This document shows, piece by piece, positions 1-5,767 of a stretch of 12,680 bases of DNA. Position numbers and translations under genes: made by a program. The notes under the pieces are model-generated. The model ran no database searches, was not told the origin of the DNA, and worked only from the letters and a program-made list of their open reading frames with translations. The DNA is taken from positions 1 to 12,680 of the forward strand of contig CAZQDQ010000022.1 in assembly GCA_964592455.1 (NCBI GenBank). Reading direction: 5' to 3'. Positions within the stretch are counted from its first letter, which is position 1. Every line of letters starts with the position of its first letter. Origin of the DNA: MFAQ01 sp964592455 (GTDB taxonomy: Bacteria; Patescibacteriota; Microgenomatia; UBA1400; MFAQ01).

Positions 1-2
1 TT

Positions 3-500
3 ATGTCTCCTGTTCGTGTAGTTAACCCTCCAAGTTTTGAGGTTATCGACTTTCTAAATGCACTTGCAAAGTCGCTTGGCACTGTTAAGGTTGTTAACCC
101 AGAAACCGGTTTGGAAATCAAAGGCCAGCTTCTTAACTTAAATATGGTCGGAATTTCTGTAAAGTCGCCGAAGAAGAAGCGTGAGTTTGGGTTTCCTGAT
201 GGCGATGATGATGGCGCTGTTGAATTGTTCGAGGTTGGTGCGCAGATCAACTTGACTCCTATTCCTCCTGGGACCTTAAAAGATGTCCAGAAAGAGGCTT
301 GGGAGATGTTGGTTGAGGATGCTGATGAGATGGATAAGTTTTACCCCATTGCGGACGCACTTTCCAAGGAGTATGAAATTGAAATCATCCTTAATCCTTT
401 TAGTAAGGATGATGATTCTGATCATATGGAGCCAATTCCTGCAAACCAAGATTTTCCAGACGGTCCTAAAATTTGCAGAGTTTTACCGAGAAAGAGTTAA
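3..500 (+). CDS. Acidic hypothetical protein, 5' end uncertain
   Basis: I do not recognise this 165-residue protein. It has no signal peptide or membrane segment and is probably soluble. An N-terminal part (about residues 1-60) looks like a small mixed alpha/beta domain. It is followed by a lysine-rich patch (KKKR near residue 57-60), an acidic run (DGDDDG near 66-71), a helical stretch (about 90-125) and a second acidic run (KDDDSDH near 135-141). The only visible start is the ATG two bases from the window edge, so no ribosome binding site can be seen and the true start may lie upstream. The frame closes with TAA and is followed within ten bases by a strong terminator, so this is the last gene of its transcript. 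Reality of the gene is well supported by length and terminator; function is unknown. Confidence 0.75.
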   Translation: MSPVRVVNPPSFEVIDFLNALAKSLGTVKVVNPETGLEIKGQLLNLNMVGISVKSPKKKREFGFPDGDDDGAVELFEVGAQINLTPIPPGTLKDVQKEAWEMLVEDADEMDKFYPIADALSKEYEIEIILNPFSKDDDSDHMEPIPANQDFPDGPKICRVLPRKS

Positions 501-506
501 GTTATT

Positions 507-533
507 CCCTCCTAAAATAAGGAGGGTTTTTTT
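507..533 (+). terminator. Intrinsic terminator after the first gene
   Basis: A perfect 7-bp stem (CCCTCCT at 507-513 pairing with AGGAGGG at 520-526) has a six-base A/T loop and is followed at once by seven T residues (527-533). It begins six bases after the stop codon and ends just before the next promoter. Confidence 0.87.
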
Positions 534-536
534 ATA

Positions 537-565
537 TTGACATGTAGCCTATATTGAAATAAAAT
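537..565 (+). promoter_or_regulatory. Near-consensus sigma70-type promoter for the coiled-coil gene
   Basis: TTGACA (537-542) and TAAAAT (560-565) are separated by exactly 17 bases, which is the optimal housekeeping-sigma arrangement. Transcription should begin near 572. That excludes the in-frame ATG at 566 as the start codon and supports the ATG at 629, giving a leader of about 57 bases. This is the best-matching promoter in the window and suggests strong constitutive expression. Confidence 0.75.
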
Positions 566-577
566 ATGCATTTGAAT

Positions 578-596
578 GTCTGGAATTCGTCCAGAC
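578..596 (+). promoter_or_regulatory. Hairpin at the 5' end of the coiled-coil gene leader
   Basis: GTCTGGA (578-584) pairs perfectly with TCCAGAC (590-596) around a five-base loop. It lies about six bases after the predicted transcription start and 18 bases before the ribosome binding site, and no T-tract follows. It is therefore not a terminator. A 5' stem that stabilises the mRNA, or a protein-binding leader element, are the simplest readings. Confidence 0.45.
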
Positions 597-628
597 TAAT
601 CTTTGAAAACATATGGAGAGTTAAGAGA

Positions 629-1309
629 ATGAAGATCAATGTATTAGCTAAGGTGCTTGGTGATCGCGCAGTTGTTGGACTTGTTGGGCTGCTTTTTGGA
701 GATGAAGGTCAGATCGAAATTGCTCAACAGTTGGATTCTGAGCGTCTTCTTGCGGCTGTTAACAGCGAAGCGAATATGGATGTTCGTTTGAAGAAAGCGA
801 GTGTTTTGATCGCTACTTTGAGAACGACTCGTGAAAAGCTTCTGGTTCAGGCTAAGAAAGCGGCCGCCAAAGATCCGAATGCTGCCAATGTCAAGTTGTA
901 TGCAACCCAGATTGCAGATCTTGATGGCAATATCGCCACTCTACAGGCTTCTTTGGATAAGATGACAGCTGGGCGCGAGACAGCTTCTCGCATCGTTGAC
1001 AAGATTCAGACCCAGGTTCAGACGAATCTGGTTAAGGATCAGATCACGTTGACCAAGAAGGAATTCAATGCGATTCTTGAACAGCAGGTGGAGTTCACTG
1101 CTGACATGATCACCGCGTTGCCTTCCAGTGAGCTTGGTGGTAAGTTGCGCAAAGATGTTGAGAGAGATGTCGAAGAAACTAATGCTTTCCTTGAGAGCAA
1201 GTTGGATATCTTTGGGCGCATGTTGCAGAACCAGGGCGATGACCCGGAAGACGCAACGGAGTTGGACGAAGCCGGTCAGACCGTGATGAACGAGATCCTC
1301 GGCAAGTAA
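629..1309 (+). CDS. Alpha-helical coiled-coil protein, possibly PspA/ESCRT-III-like
   Basis: The protein has 226 residues from ATG 629, which has GGAGAG at 615-620 eight bases upstream. An upstream in-frame ATG at 566 is rejected because it precedes the predicted transcription start. A short hydrophobic N-terminal stretch (AVVGLVGLLFG, about residues 14-24) could be amphipathic or membrane-touching. The rest is almost wholly helical, with heptad-like runs (about 45-75 and 80-130), few prolines and no cysteine, and a Gln/Asp/Glu-rich tail. Size, helical content and amphipathic N terminus recall PspA/IM30 membrane-stress proteins, but I see no diagnostic PspA motif, so the family is only a suggestion. 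The gene has its own promoter and leader hairpin. The next gene, a secreted or membrane-anchored binding-protein/OmpA fusion, lies 63 bases downstream across a terminator, so the two may act together at the envelope. Confidence 0.8.
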   Translation: MKINVLAKVLGDRAVVGLVGLLFGDEGQIEIAQQLDSERLLAAVNSEANMDVRLKKASVLIATLRTTREKLLVQAKKAAAKDPNAANVKLYATQIADLDGNIATLQASLDKMTAGRETASRIVDKIQTQVQTNLVKDQITLTKKEFNAILEQQVEFTADMITALPSSELGGKLRKDVERDVEETNAFLESKLDIFGRMLQNQGDDPEDATELDEAGQTVMNEILGK

Positions 1310-1321
1310 TCGAAATAACTT

Positions 1322-1348
1322 GAGGGGGTTTTAAACCCCCTCTTTTTT
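1322..1348 (+). terminator. Intrinsic terminator or attenuator between two genes
   Basis: GAGGGGG (1322-1328) pairs with CCCCCTC (1336-1342). The inner TTT/AAA can extend the stem, and TTTTTT (1343-1348) follows. Only 24 bases separate it from the next gene's start, and I see no -10/-35 pair there, so it probably attenuates rather than fully separates the two genes. Confidence 0.87.
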
Positions 1349-1372
1349 AAAACTTAATTTAAGGAGATAAAA

Positions 1373-3112
1373 ATGAGACGTATTGCTTGGGGTCGTGTAA
1401 TTATGGTATTTGGACCGATTTTGTTGCTTTTGGCGTTTGGCGTTATGTATTTAACTGATACCGGACCATTTGCGCCGAAGATTGAAGTGGCGCAGCCGAT
1501 TGCCCAGAATGGCTCGACTGCTACGCAGCAGCCTGGTGGACAGGGTCAAAACAATCCGGTTGCACCCGTGCAGCCTGGGTCTGGACCCTCCGTTCCTGTT
1601 GTTGTGCCCGGTAGTTACGCCTCGCTTTGTCAACCAGGAGACACTCGTGTACCTTTGGTGACATATTTCGATAGTTATCCAGGCTTTTACCCGCTAGTTT
1701 ATCGAATTATGGCCTTGGAGGCTTCAGAAGAATATTGTGTTGATTTGAGACCTAAATGGAATGGTGATCAAAACAACTTTACTGAAGCTCAGATGGAAGA
1801 ATTAATTAAATCTGGTAAAGCTGATGTCTACTTTGCTTCCAATGGCGCCTTGGCACTGTGGGATGCAGGTAGTGGTCGAGTTATTTGGACGACTGACCAG
1901 TCTGCGGGTGCCGATGCCATTGTGGCTTGGAATGATATTGCTGTAGATGGTGTTCCCAGCTTGAATGATGCCTTGGGGCGTGTAGCTTTGGTTTCAGAGG
2001 CATCTGCTGACCACTATTATTTGCTGAAGGCTTTTCAGGCGGTTGGTTTCCAAAATGGAGACGTAGATATTCAATTTTACGATCCACCCATTGAAGAGTT
2101 TTTAGCGGGTAATGGCGGAATTGTTGCTTACTGGGATCCTCCGATTCGAGATGCAATGGTAGATGGTACGACAGTGCTTACTACCACCGATGATTGGCGC
2201 ACTATTTCTGACTACATTGTTGTTTCGCTTAATGCTTACGACAATAAAGAAGATGCTTTGGTGCGTTTTCTGGCTGACTACAATGCCGCCACCGAGGCCT
2301 TTACAGTCGATAATTTGGAGAACACTGCCAACGTCCTAGTGAACTTTGAATTTGCGGGTAACCCCATGGCTGGTTGGCTGTGGATGGATGCCGCCGATCC
2401 GTATGGTTCGCTTGAGACTCTCATGAATGGTGTCGCTATTGCTACTTTTAACGATAACTACACTATGTTTGAGAAAATCAATGGTTGGTCGTTGGTCAAA
2501 GACCAATTCGATAAGACTCATGGAACCTGGGTTTATGGTGAAGTCTACGATAATGGAGATGAAACTGGGACGACTATTTACAATAGTGACCTGTTTATCA
2601 GTGACAAGTTTGTCAACCTCTTGGCTGGTAGTATCAAAAGTGTCCGTGGCGAGTTTTCCAAAGACTTCGTCACTGATGTCAATGAGAGTCTACCGAATGT
2701 TGATAAGGACTCCTTGTTCGTTTTGCCTGAGCTGCTAACCCTACAGTACAAGAACATTAAGTTTGTTGAAGGTCAGAGTAAGCAGTTGATCGATGGCGAA
2801 GAGGAAAAGCTTCTGGCTTTGGTGCAGCCGATCGCGAACCTGATGGCCGAGTCACCCGACTCTGTTATTGTTCTTAAGGGTGGGCATGGTTTGTGGTCTA
2901 CTGATCAGTCGGTTATGGATTCGCAGGCGAGATTTGCTTATCGCCGCGCCCAGTATATTCGTGAACTGTTGAGTGAAAAGCTCAATATTCCGATTAACCG
3001 TATCGTTATTGATCCAGTGCCGGTGGCCCCCACTGGTCCGATCACTGACGCTGAACTGCCCAATTATGTTGTGGTGGTCATCAAAGTGGTCAATGCTGGT
3101 GAAGTCAAGTAA
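1373..3112 (+). CDS. Membrane-anchored periplasmic-binding-protein/OmpA-like fusion
   Basis: The protein has 579 residues. The start is set by AAGGAG (1361-1366), six bases before the ATG. An uncleaved signal-anchor (about residues 8-27, FGPILLLLAFGVMYL) is followed by a Gln/Gly/Pro/Asn-rich linker (about 45-80). Residues about 85-400 then resemble ABC substrate-binding proteins (NMT1/phosphate-binding type: a 'GKADVYF' segment, aromatic-rich lobes, 'WDPPIRDAM'). About 455-579 resembles an OmpA C-terminal domain ('IKF' strand, 'LKGGHG', 'RRAQYIRELL', then 'INRIVID'). Only two cysteines occur (C86, C122), which would allow one disulfide outside the cytoplasm. The usual OmpA 'GHTD' aspartate is not evident (GHGL), so peptidoglycan binding is uncertain. 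The same two-domain order is known in proteins annotated 'phosphate ABC transporter substrate-binding/OmpA family'. No permease or ATPase gene is adjacent, so a sensory or envelope-stress role is likelier than transport. The ligand is unknown. Confidence 0.72.
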   Translation: MRRIAWGRVIMVFGPILLLLAFGVMYLTDTGPFAPKIEVAQPIAQNGSTATQQPGGQGQNNPVAPVQPGSGPSVPVVVPGSYASLCQPGDTRVPLVTYFDSYPGFYPLVYRIMALEASEEYCVDLRPKWNGDQNNFTEAQMEELIKSGKADVYFASNGALALWDAGSGRVIWTTDQSAGADAIVAWNDIAVDGVPSLNDALGRVALVSEASADHYYLLKAFQAVGFQNGDVDIQFYDPPIEEFLAGNGGIVAYWDPPIRDAMVDGTTVLTTTDDWRTISDYIVVSLNAYDNKEDALVRFLADYNAATEAFTVDNLENTANVLVNFEFAGNPMAGWLWMDAADPYGSLETLMNGVAIATFNDNYTMFEKINGWSLVKDQFDKTHGTWVYGEVYDNGDETGTTIYNSDLFISDKFVNLLAGSIKSVRGEFSKDFVTDVNESLPNVDKDSLFVLPELLTLQYKNIKFVEGQSKQLIDGEEEKLLALVQPIANLMAESPDSVIVLKGGHGLWSTDQSVMDSQARFAYRRAQYIRELLSEKLNIPINRIVIDPVPVAPTGPITDAELPNYVVVVIKVVNAGEVK

Positions 3113-3126
3113 AGTAATTGTTCGTT

Positions 3127-3156
3127 ACACCCTGTCGAAAGATGGGGTGTTTTTTT
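3127..3156 (+). terminator. Intrinsic terminator with GAAA tetraloop
   Basis: ACACCC (3127-3132) pairs with GGGTGT (3145-3150). The stem continues through two G-T wobbles, T-A and C-G to close a GAAA loop (3137-3140), giving about ten pairs. A T-run to 3156 follows. It ends the binding-protein/OmpA transcript. Confidence 0.88.
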
Positions 3157-3164
3157 GGTAAAAT
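3156..3164 (+). promoter_or_regulatory. Extended -10 promoter candidate for the following gene
   Basis: TGGTAAAAT (3156-3164) matches the extended -10 form TGnTAnnnT and abuts the T-tract of the preceding terminator. No convincing -35 lies 17 bases upstream, as expected for extended -10 promoters. The predicted transcript would start near 3171 and carry the GGAGG at 3186-3190. Confidence 0.4.
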
Positions 3165-3194
3165 ACCGATGTTCTATAAAAACATGGAGGCAGA

Positions 3195-3716
3195 ATGTTA
3201 ACAATTCAAATGAAGTTGGCAGAAATTTCCGAAAAGTCATTGACCGATTTAATGCCGTCTGGCTATTGGGTGGAAGCCTTGGAAGGTGATCGTTTTATGA
3301 TTAAGTCCGATGTTGGTAACTTAAAAGTTGGTCACTGTGTGGTTAATGGAGAAAAAGTGGACATCACTTTTTACAGTGATGAAGCCGTTGGCGCAAAGTT
3401 ATCTGTTGAATTTGGTTTGCTTCATCCAGCGCACAATCCCAATCAACTGTTTTACGGTATTGTTTATAGCCTAGGTAAGAATGTCTACCAGTTAGACAAA
3501 CAGCCAAACACTCTGAGAGAGCCTGTGGAGGCGGAATTTGAGCATTACAAGGCCGCAGGTAACGCCTTTTTTGTTGTTTTTCGAAAGGGTAATTGGGGCA
3601 AGACCTGGATAACTGTCGATGAGATGCGAAAAGTGTGTCCTACAGGTAAGCTTGGTCGCGATATTGGACCCATCTTTTTGGCTCTGGGTGAGATAGAGAA
3701 CGAAAATACAATGTAG
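3195..3716 (+). CDS. Hypothetical soluble protein, 173 residues
   Basis: I do not recognise this protein. The ATG at 3195 is supported by GGAGG (3186-3190), though the four-base gap is short; the next in-frame ATG (3210) would be too far away. There is no signal peptide or membrane segment. The sequence alternates short beta-type segments ('YWVEALEGDRFMIKS', 'EKVDITFYSD', 'NQLFYGIVYSLG', 'NAFFVVFRKG') and looks like a compact mostly-beta fold. Residues about 130-160 contain a lysine/tryptophan-rich segment ('KGNWGKTWITVDEM'). It stands alone, with a terminator on each side and an apparent extended -10 promoter. It converges on the two-gene minus-strand operon, and the two facing terminators almost touch. 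No function is claimed. Confidence 0.8.
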   Translation: MLTIQMKLAEISEKSLTDLMPSGYWVEALEGDRFMIKSDVGNLKVGHCVVNGEKVDITFYSDEAVGAKLSVEFGLLHPAHNPNQLFYGIVYSLGKNVYQLDKQPNTLREPVEAEFEHYKAAGNAFFVVFRKGNWGKTWITVDEMRKVCPTGKLGRDIGPIFLALGEIENENTM

Positions 3717-3727
3717 CTTTTGTGTTT

Positions 3728-3754
3728 AGGTAGGCGTAGCAGCCTACCTTTTTT
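3728..3754 (+). terminator. Intrinsic terminator
   Basis: AGGTAGGC (3728-3735) pairs perfectly with GCCTACCT (3742-3749) around a six-base loop, followed by a T-run to 3754. It lies 11 bases after the TAG stop of the preceding plus-strand gene. Confidence 0.88.
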
Positions 3755-3760
3755 GTACAC

Positions 3761-3791
3761 AAAAAACCACCTCTCAAATTGAGTGGTGGTT
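3761..3791 (-). terminator. Intrinsic terminator of the minus-strand two-gene operon
   Basis: The stem pairs AACCACC (3765-3771) with GGTGGTT (3785-3791). After one T-T mismatch, CTC (3773-3775) pairs with GAG (3781-3783). Read on the minus strand it is followed by six T residues (A-run at 3761-3766). It begins eight bases beyond the stop at 3799 and faces the plus-strand terminator at 3728-3754. Confidence 0.82.
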
Positions 3792-3798
3792 ATTAAAA

Positions 3799-4713
3799 CT
3801 AACTTCGACTGATTCTTTTTCTGGCGTACATATACATCTTTGTAGCAATAGTGCGCAGTAGAATGAGGTTGTCGGAGCTTCCTTCAGTGAATTTTTCTTG
3901 ATTTTCAACTGGAACCAGAAAGAAATTGTTTCCTTTTTGTCCGGGGTCAGTGGTAAAGAAGTCTGTGACGAGATTCTTTAAACCTGTCTTACTTTTTTCT
4001 TTGAAGGCAGGTTCTAAGAAAAAATCTAGGAGGCCACCGCTGTTTGCGGCTTCTCTTTCGATTTCTTTTTCTGCAGCAGCTTCAGCATCCAAGTACCCTT
4101 TTCGCATCTGAGCTGGTTGTTTGCGATCATTTGCAATCAACTTTTTGACAATATCAGATACAAATAGGACGGTGTCAATGGCATTTCCTATGTTTATGTT
4201 TGTAGGCTTGATGAGTAGGATCAGATCTGGGCGAGATTCTTCGTAGTTACCAGGAAGAAAAAGACTAAAAACATTTACAGCTTCTTGCCTATCTTCTGTA
4301 TCAAGAACTGTGCCAAGATGTTGGAATGTGAGTAATCCATCACCGATCATTTTTAGAGCTTCAAGTTCTCCTAAGGTAATTGTCTCTTGGGATCCACTTT
4401 CGTTGATGATGGTGATTTGGATTGTGTCTTGAACAAGCTCTCTTTGTGAAACATCTTTAAGATCTTGAACTGCACCAACGATTGAAGCTATGGCAACGGA
4501 AAGCTCTCCGTTTTGTAATTGAAGCTTAGGAATAGGAAAGCCTGACTTTAGAAAAAATTGAAGCATGCTGGAGGCATCTGTGGACAGGTCGTCCTTAGAT
4601 GTACTAAGAACTGGTTGCCCAGCGTGGTCCCAGCCTGCGTAGACGTATCGTGATCCTGCTTTTGCGACCAGTGCAAGCGTTTCGATATTATTTTGGCGAT
4701 GTGCTGGGGACAT
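3799..4713 (-). CDS. Hypothetical soluble protein, second gene of a two-gene operon
   Basis: I do not recognise this 304-residue protein. The start at 4713 is supported by AGGAGG (plus positions 4719-4724) five bases upstream. There is no signal peptide or long membrane helix. The N-terminal part (about 10-60) has a small beta-type segment with 'SRYVYAGWDHAGQPVL'. About 65-150 is mixed alpha/beta. Near 165-175 a hydrophobic strand ('RPDLILLIKP') precedes a helical region. About 205-235 is charged and alanine-rich ('LDAEAAAEKEIERE'), probably a surface helix. The tail is basic ('KMYMYARKRISRS'). It starts 14 bases after the stop of its upstream neighbour, so the two are almost certainly co-transcribed and probably partners. 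A terminator follows directly. Function unknown. Confidence 0.8.
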   Translation of the reverse strand: MSPAHRQNNIETLALVAKAGSRYVYAGWDHAGQPVLSTSKDDLSTDASSMLQFFLKSGFPIPKLQLQNGELSVAIASIVGAVQDLKDVSQRELVQDTIQITIINESGSQETITLGELEALKMIGDGLLTFQHLGTVLDTEDRQEAVNVFSLFLPGNYEESRPDLILLIKPTNINIGNAIDTVLFVSDIVKKLIANDRKQPAQMRKGYLDAEAAAEKEIEREAANSGGLLDFFLEPAFKEKSKTGLKNLVTDFFTTDPGQKGNNFFLVPVENQEKFTEGSSDNLILLRTIATKMYMYARKRISRS

Positions 4714-4727
4714 TAACGCCTCCTGAG

Positions 4728-5648
4728 CTATTTATTTGCGGATTTTTTGGTTGGCTTTGCGCCAACGTTGAATCCAAAATACTCGCCTAACTTAACCAAA
4801 ATCGTTTGGATTTCCATAGCTGCTAGCATCGGATCTTGAAAAGTTTTGTAGTCTTGCTCAACAAAGAGCAGAGTTTTTTGACAAGCGTCAATTTGCTGAA
4901 CTGTTTGCATATAAAGCTCGTTAAAAAGTTCAGCGAGTCGACTTTCGTCGACACCAAGGCTTTGTTTGAGGCTCGTTAAAAGTGCCTCCCTTTCGTGTTT
5001 GCCTGCCAAGGTGTAAATTCGACTAAAGAGCTTGGAATCTTCCGAGTTGGGGTCGAACATGCGCTCAGTAAGCCAATCAAAAGAGTCGCCAGCATGTTTT
5101 GTCTCGGTGCCTTCAACAGGAACCGTAAACATTTTAGTTATGAAACTTGCCTTAACAGGCTTGGATGCAGTTGCTGCAGATGGTACATTGAGGCCAATTC
5201 CGAGCTTGGTGGCCGCTTCTACAATTTTTGTTTGGAACTTTGTGGCATCATCACGCCATTCGTTCTGTTGGGCAATTTCTTCTGCGCGACGTTTTTCGAA
5301 GACTTTGGCCAGATTACCAAGATCAAGTGACTCATGTCCTACGCGGTCACTGAATGCTTGAATAGAGGTCTTAAAATAAGCATTGAAAGCTTCGGTAATA
5401 CGCGATGCAGCGGTTTCGAGATCGTCAACTGATTGAATGGTTCCAAAACCGACTAGCGTTTCAAGAGTTTCGTTTGAATTTTCGGATGCTAAGACATTCC
5501 CCGAACCTGGTAAAAAAGTTGCAACACGAACAGCCAGCTCAATATCGGGCGATACAGCCTTATAGATTGGACTGACTACTCTGGGTTTCTCCGGGTCAAT
5601 CATGCGACTTAAAAGTTTGCTTGCCTTATCTTTAATTGGATCAGACAT
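4728..5648 (-). CDS. Hypothetical helical protein, first gene of a two-gene operon
   Basis: I do not recognise this 306-residue protein. The start at 5648 has AAGGAG (plus 5654-5659) five bases upstream, and an extended -10 promoter lies about 50 bases further on. It has no signal peptide or membrane span and looks mostly helical. Residues about 75-150 form long amphipathic helices ('RITEAFNAYFKTSIQAF', 'FEKRRAEEIAQQNEW'), a Ser/Ala/Pro linker follows near 155-165, and about 195-290 is helical again. The C terminus is lysine-rich ('KPTKKSANK'). One cysteine is present, near residue 258. Helical content suggests a structural, scaffold or partner-binding role, but no family signature is visible. 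The tight spacing to the following gene argues for a shared function. Confidence 0.8.
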   Translation of the reverse strand: MSDPIKDKASKLLSRMIDPEKPRVVSPIYKAVSPDIELAVRVATFLPGSGNVLASENSNETLETLVGFGTIQSVDDLETAASRITEAFNAYFKTSIQAFSDRVGHESLDLGNLAKVFEKRRAEEIAQQNEWRDDATKFQTKIVEAATKLGIGLNVPSAATASKPVKASFITKMFTVPVEGTETKHAGDSFDWLTERMFDPNSEDSKLFSRIYTLAGKHEREALLTSLKQSLGVDESRLAELFNELYMQTVQQIDACQKTLLFVEQDYKTFQDPMLAAMEIQTILVKLGEYFGFNVGAKPTKKSANK

Positions 5649-5695
5649 TTTTTCTCCTTATTTGTTTTAAACGTTCTGGGATGTGTCAAACGACC

Positions 5696-5725
5696 CATAT
5701 ATTATAACATAGGGTGCTTTGTCAA
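5696..5725 (-). promoter_or_regulatory. Promoter of the two-gene minus-strand operon
   Basis: On the minus strand, TGTTATAAT (plus 5701-5709) is a perfect extended -10. A consensus TTGACA lies at plus 5720-5725, but only 13 bases from TATAAT. It would be 17 or 18 bases from the overlapping ATATAT/TATATG, so the exact pairing is ambiguous. Either way the region is a strong A/T-rich promoter core. Transcription should start near 5694, leaving a leader of about 45 bases that includes the ribosome binding site. Confidence 0.6.
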
Positions 5726-5767
5726 CGTATTGGTTGTGTATATCCCTTTTTGCCTCGATCCTGTGTT

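Noticed and set aside
566..628. Upstream in-frame ATG that would extend the coiled-coil protein by 21 residues
   Set aside because: It lies before the predicted transcription start (about 572), has no ribosome binding site, and its codons run through the leader hairpin. ATG 629 has a well-spaced GGAGAG.
5684..5725. Two TTGACA copies on the minus strand as a tandem operator or double promoter
   Set aside because: The inner copy (5684-5689) has no -10 at workable spacing, and a six-base match twice in an AT-rich leader may be chance.
5649..5767. Terminator of the acetate-CoA ligase gene
   Set aside because: Only a 5-bp CCTTT/AAAGG pairing with a long loop and no T-tract is visible; the stretch is better explained as the promoter and leader of the next minus-strand operon.
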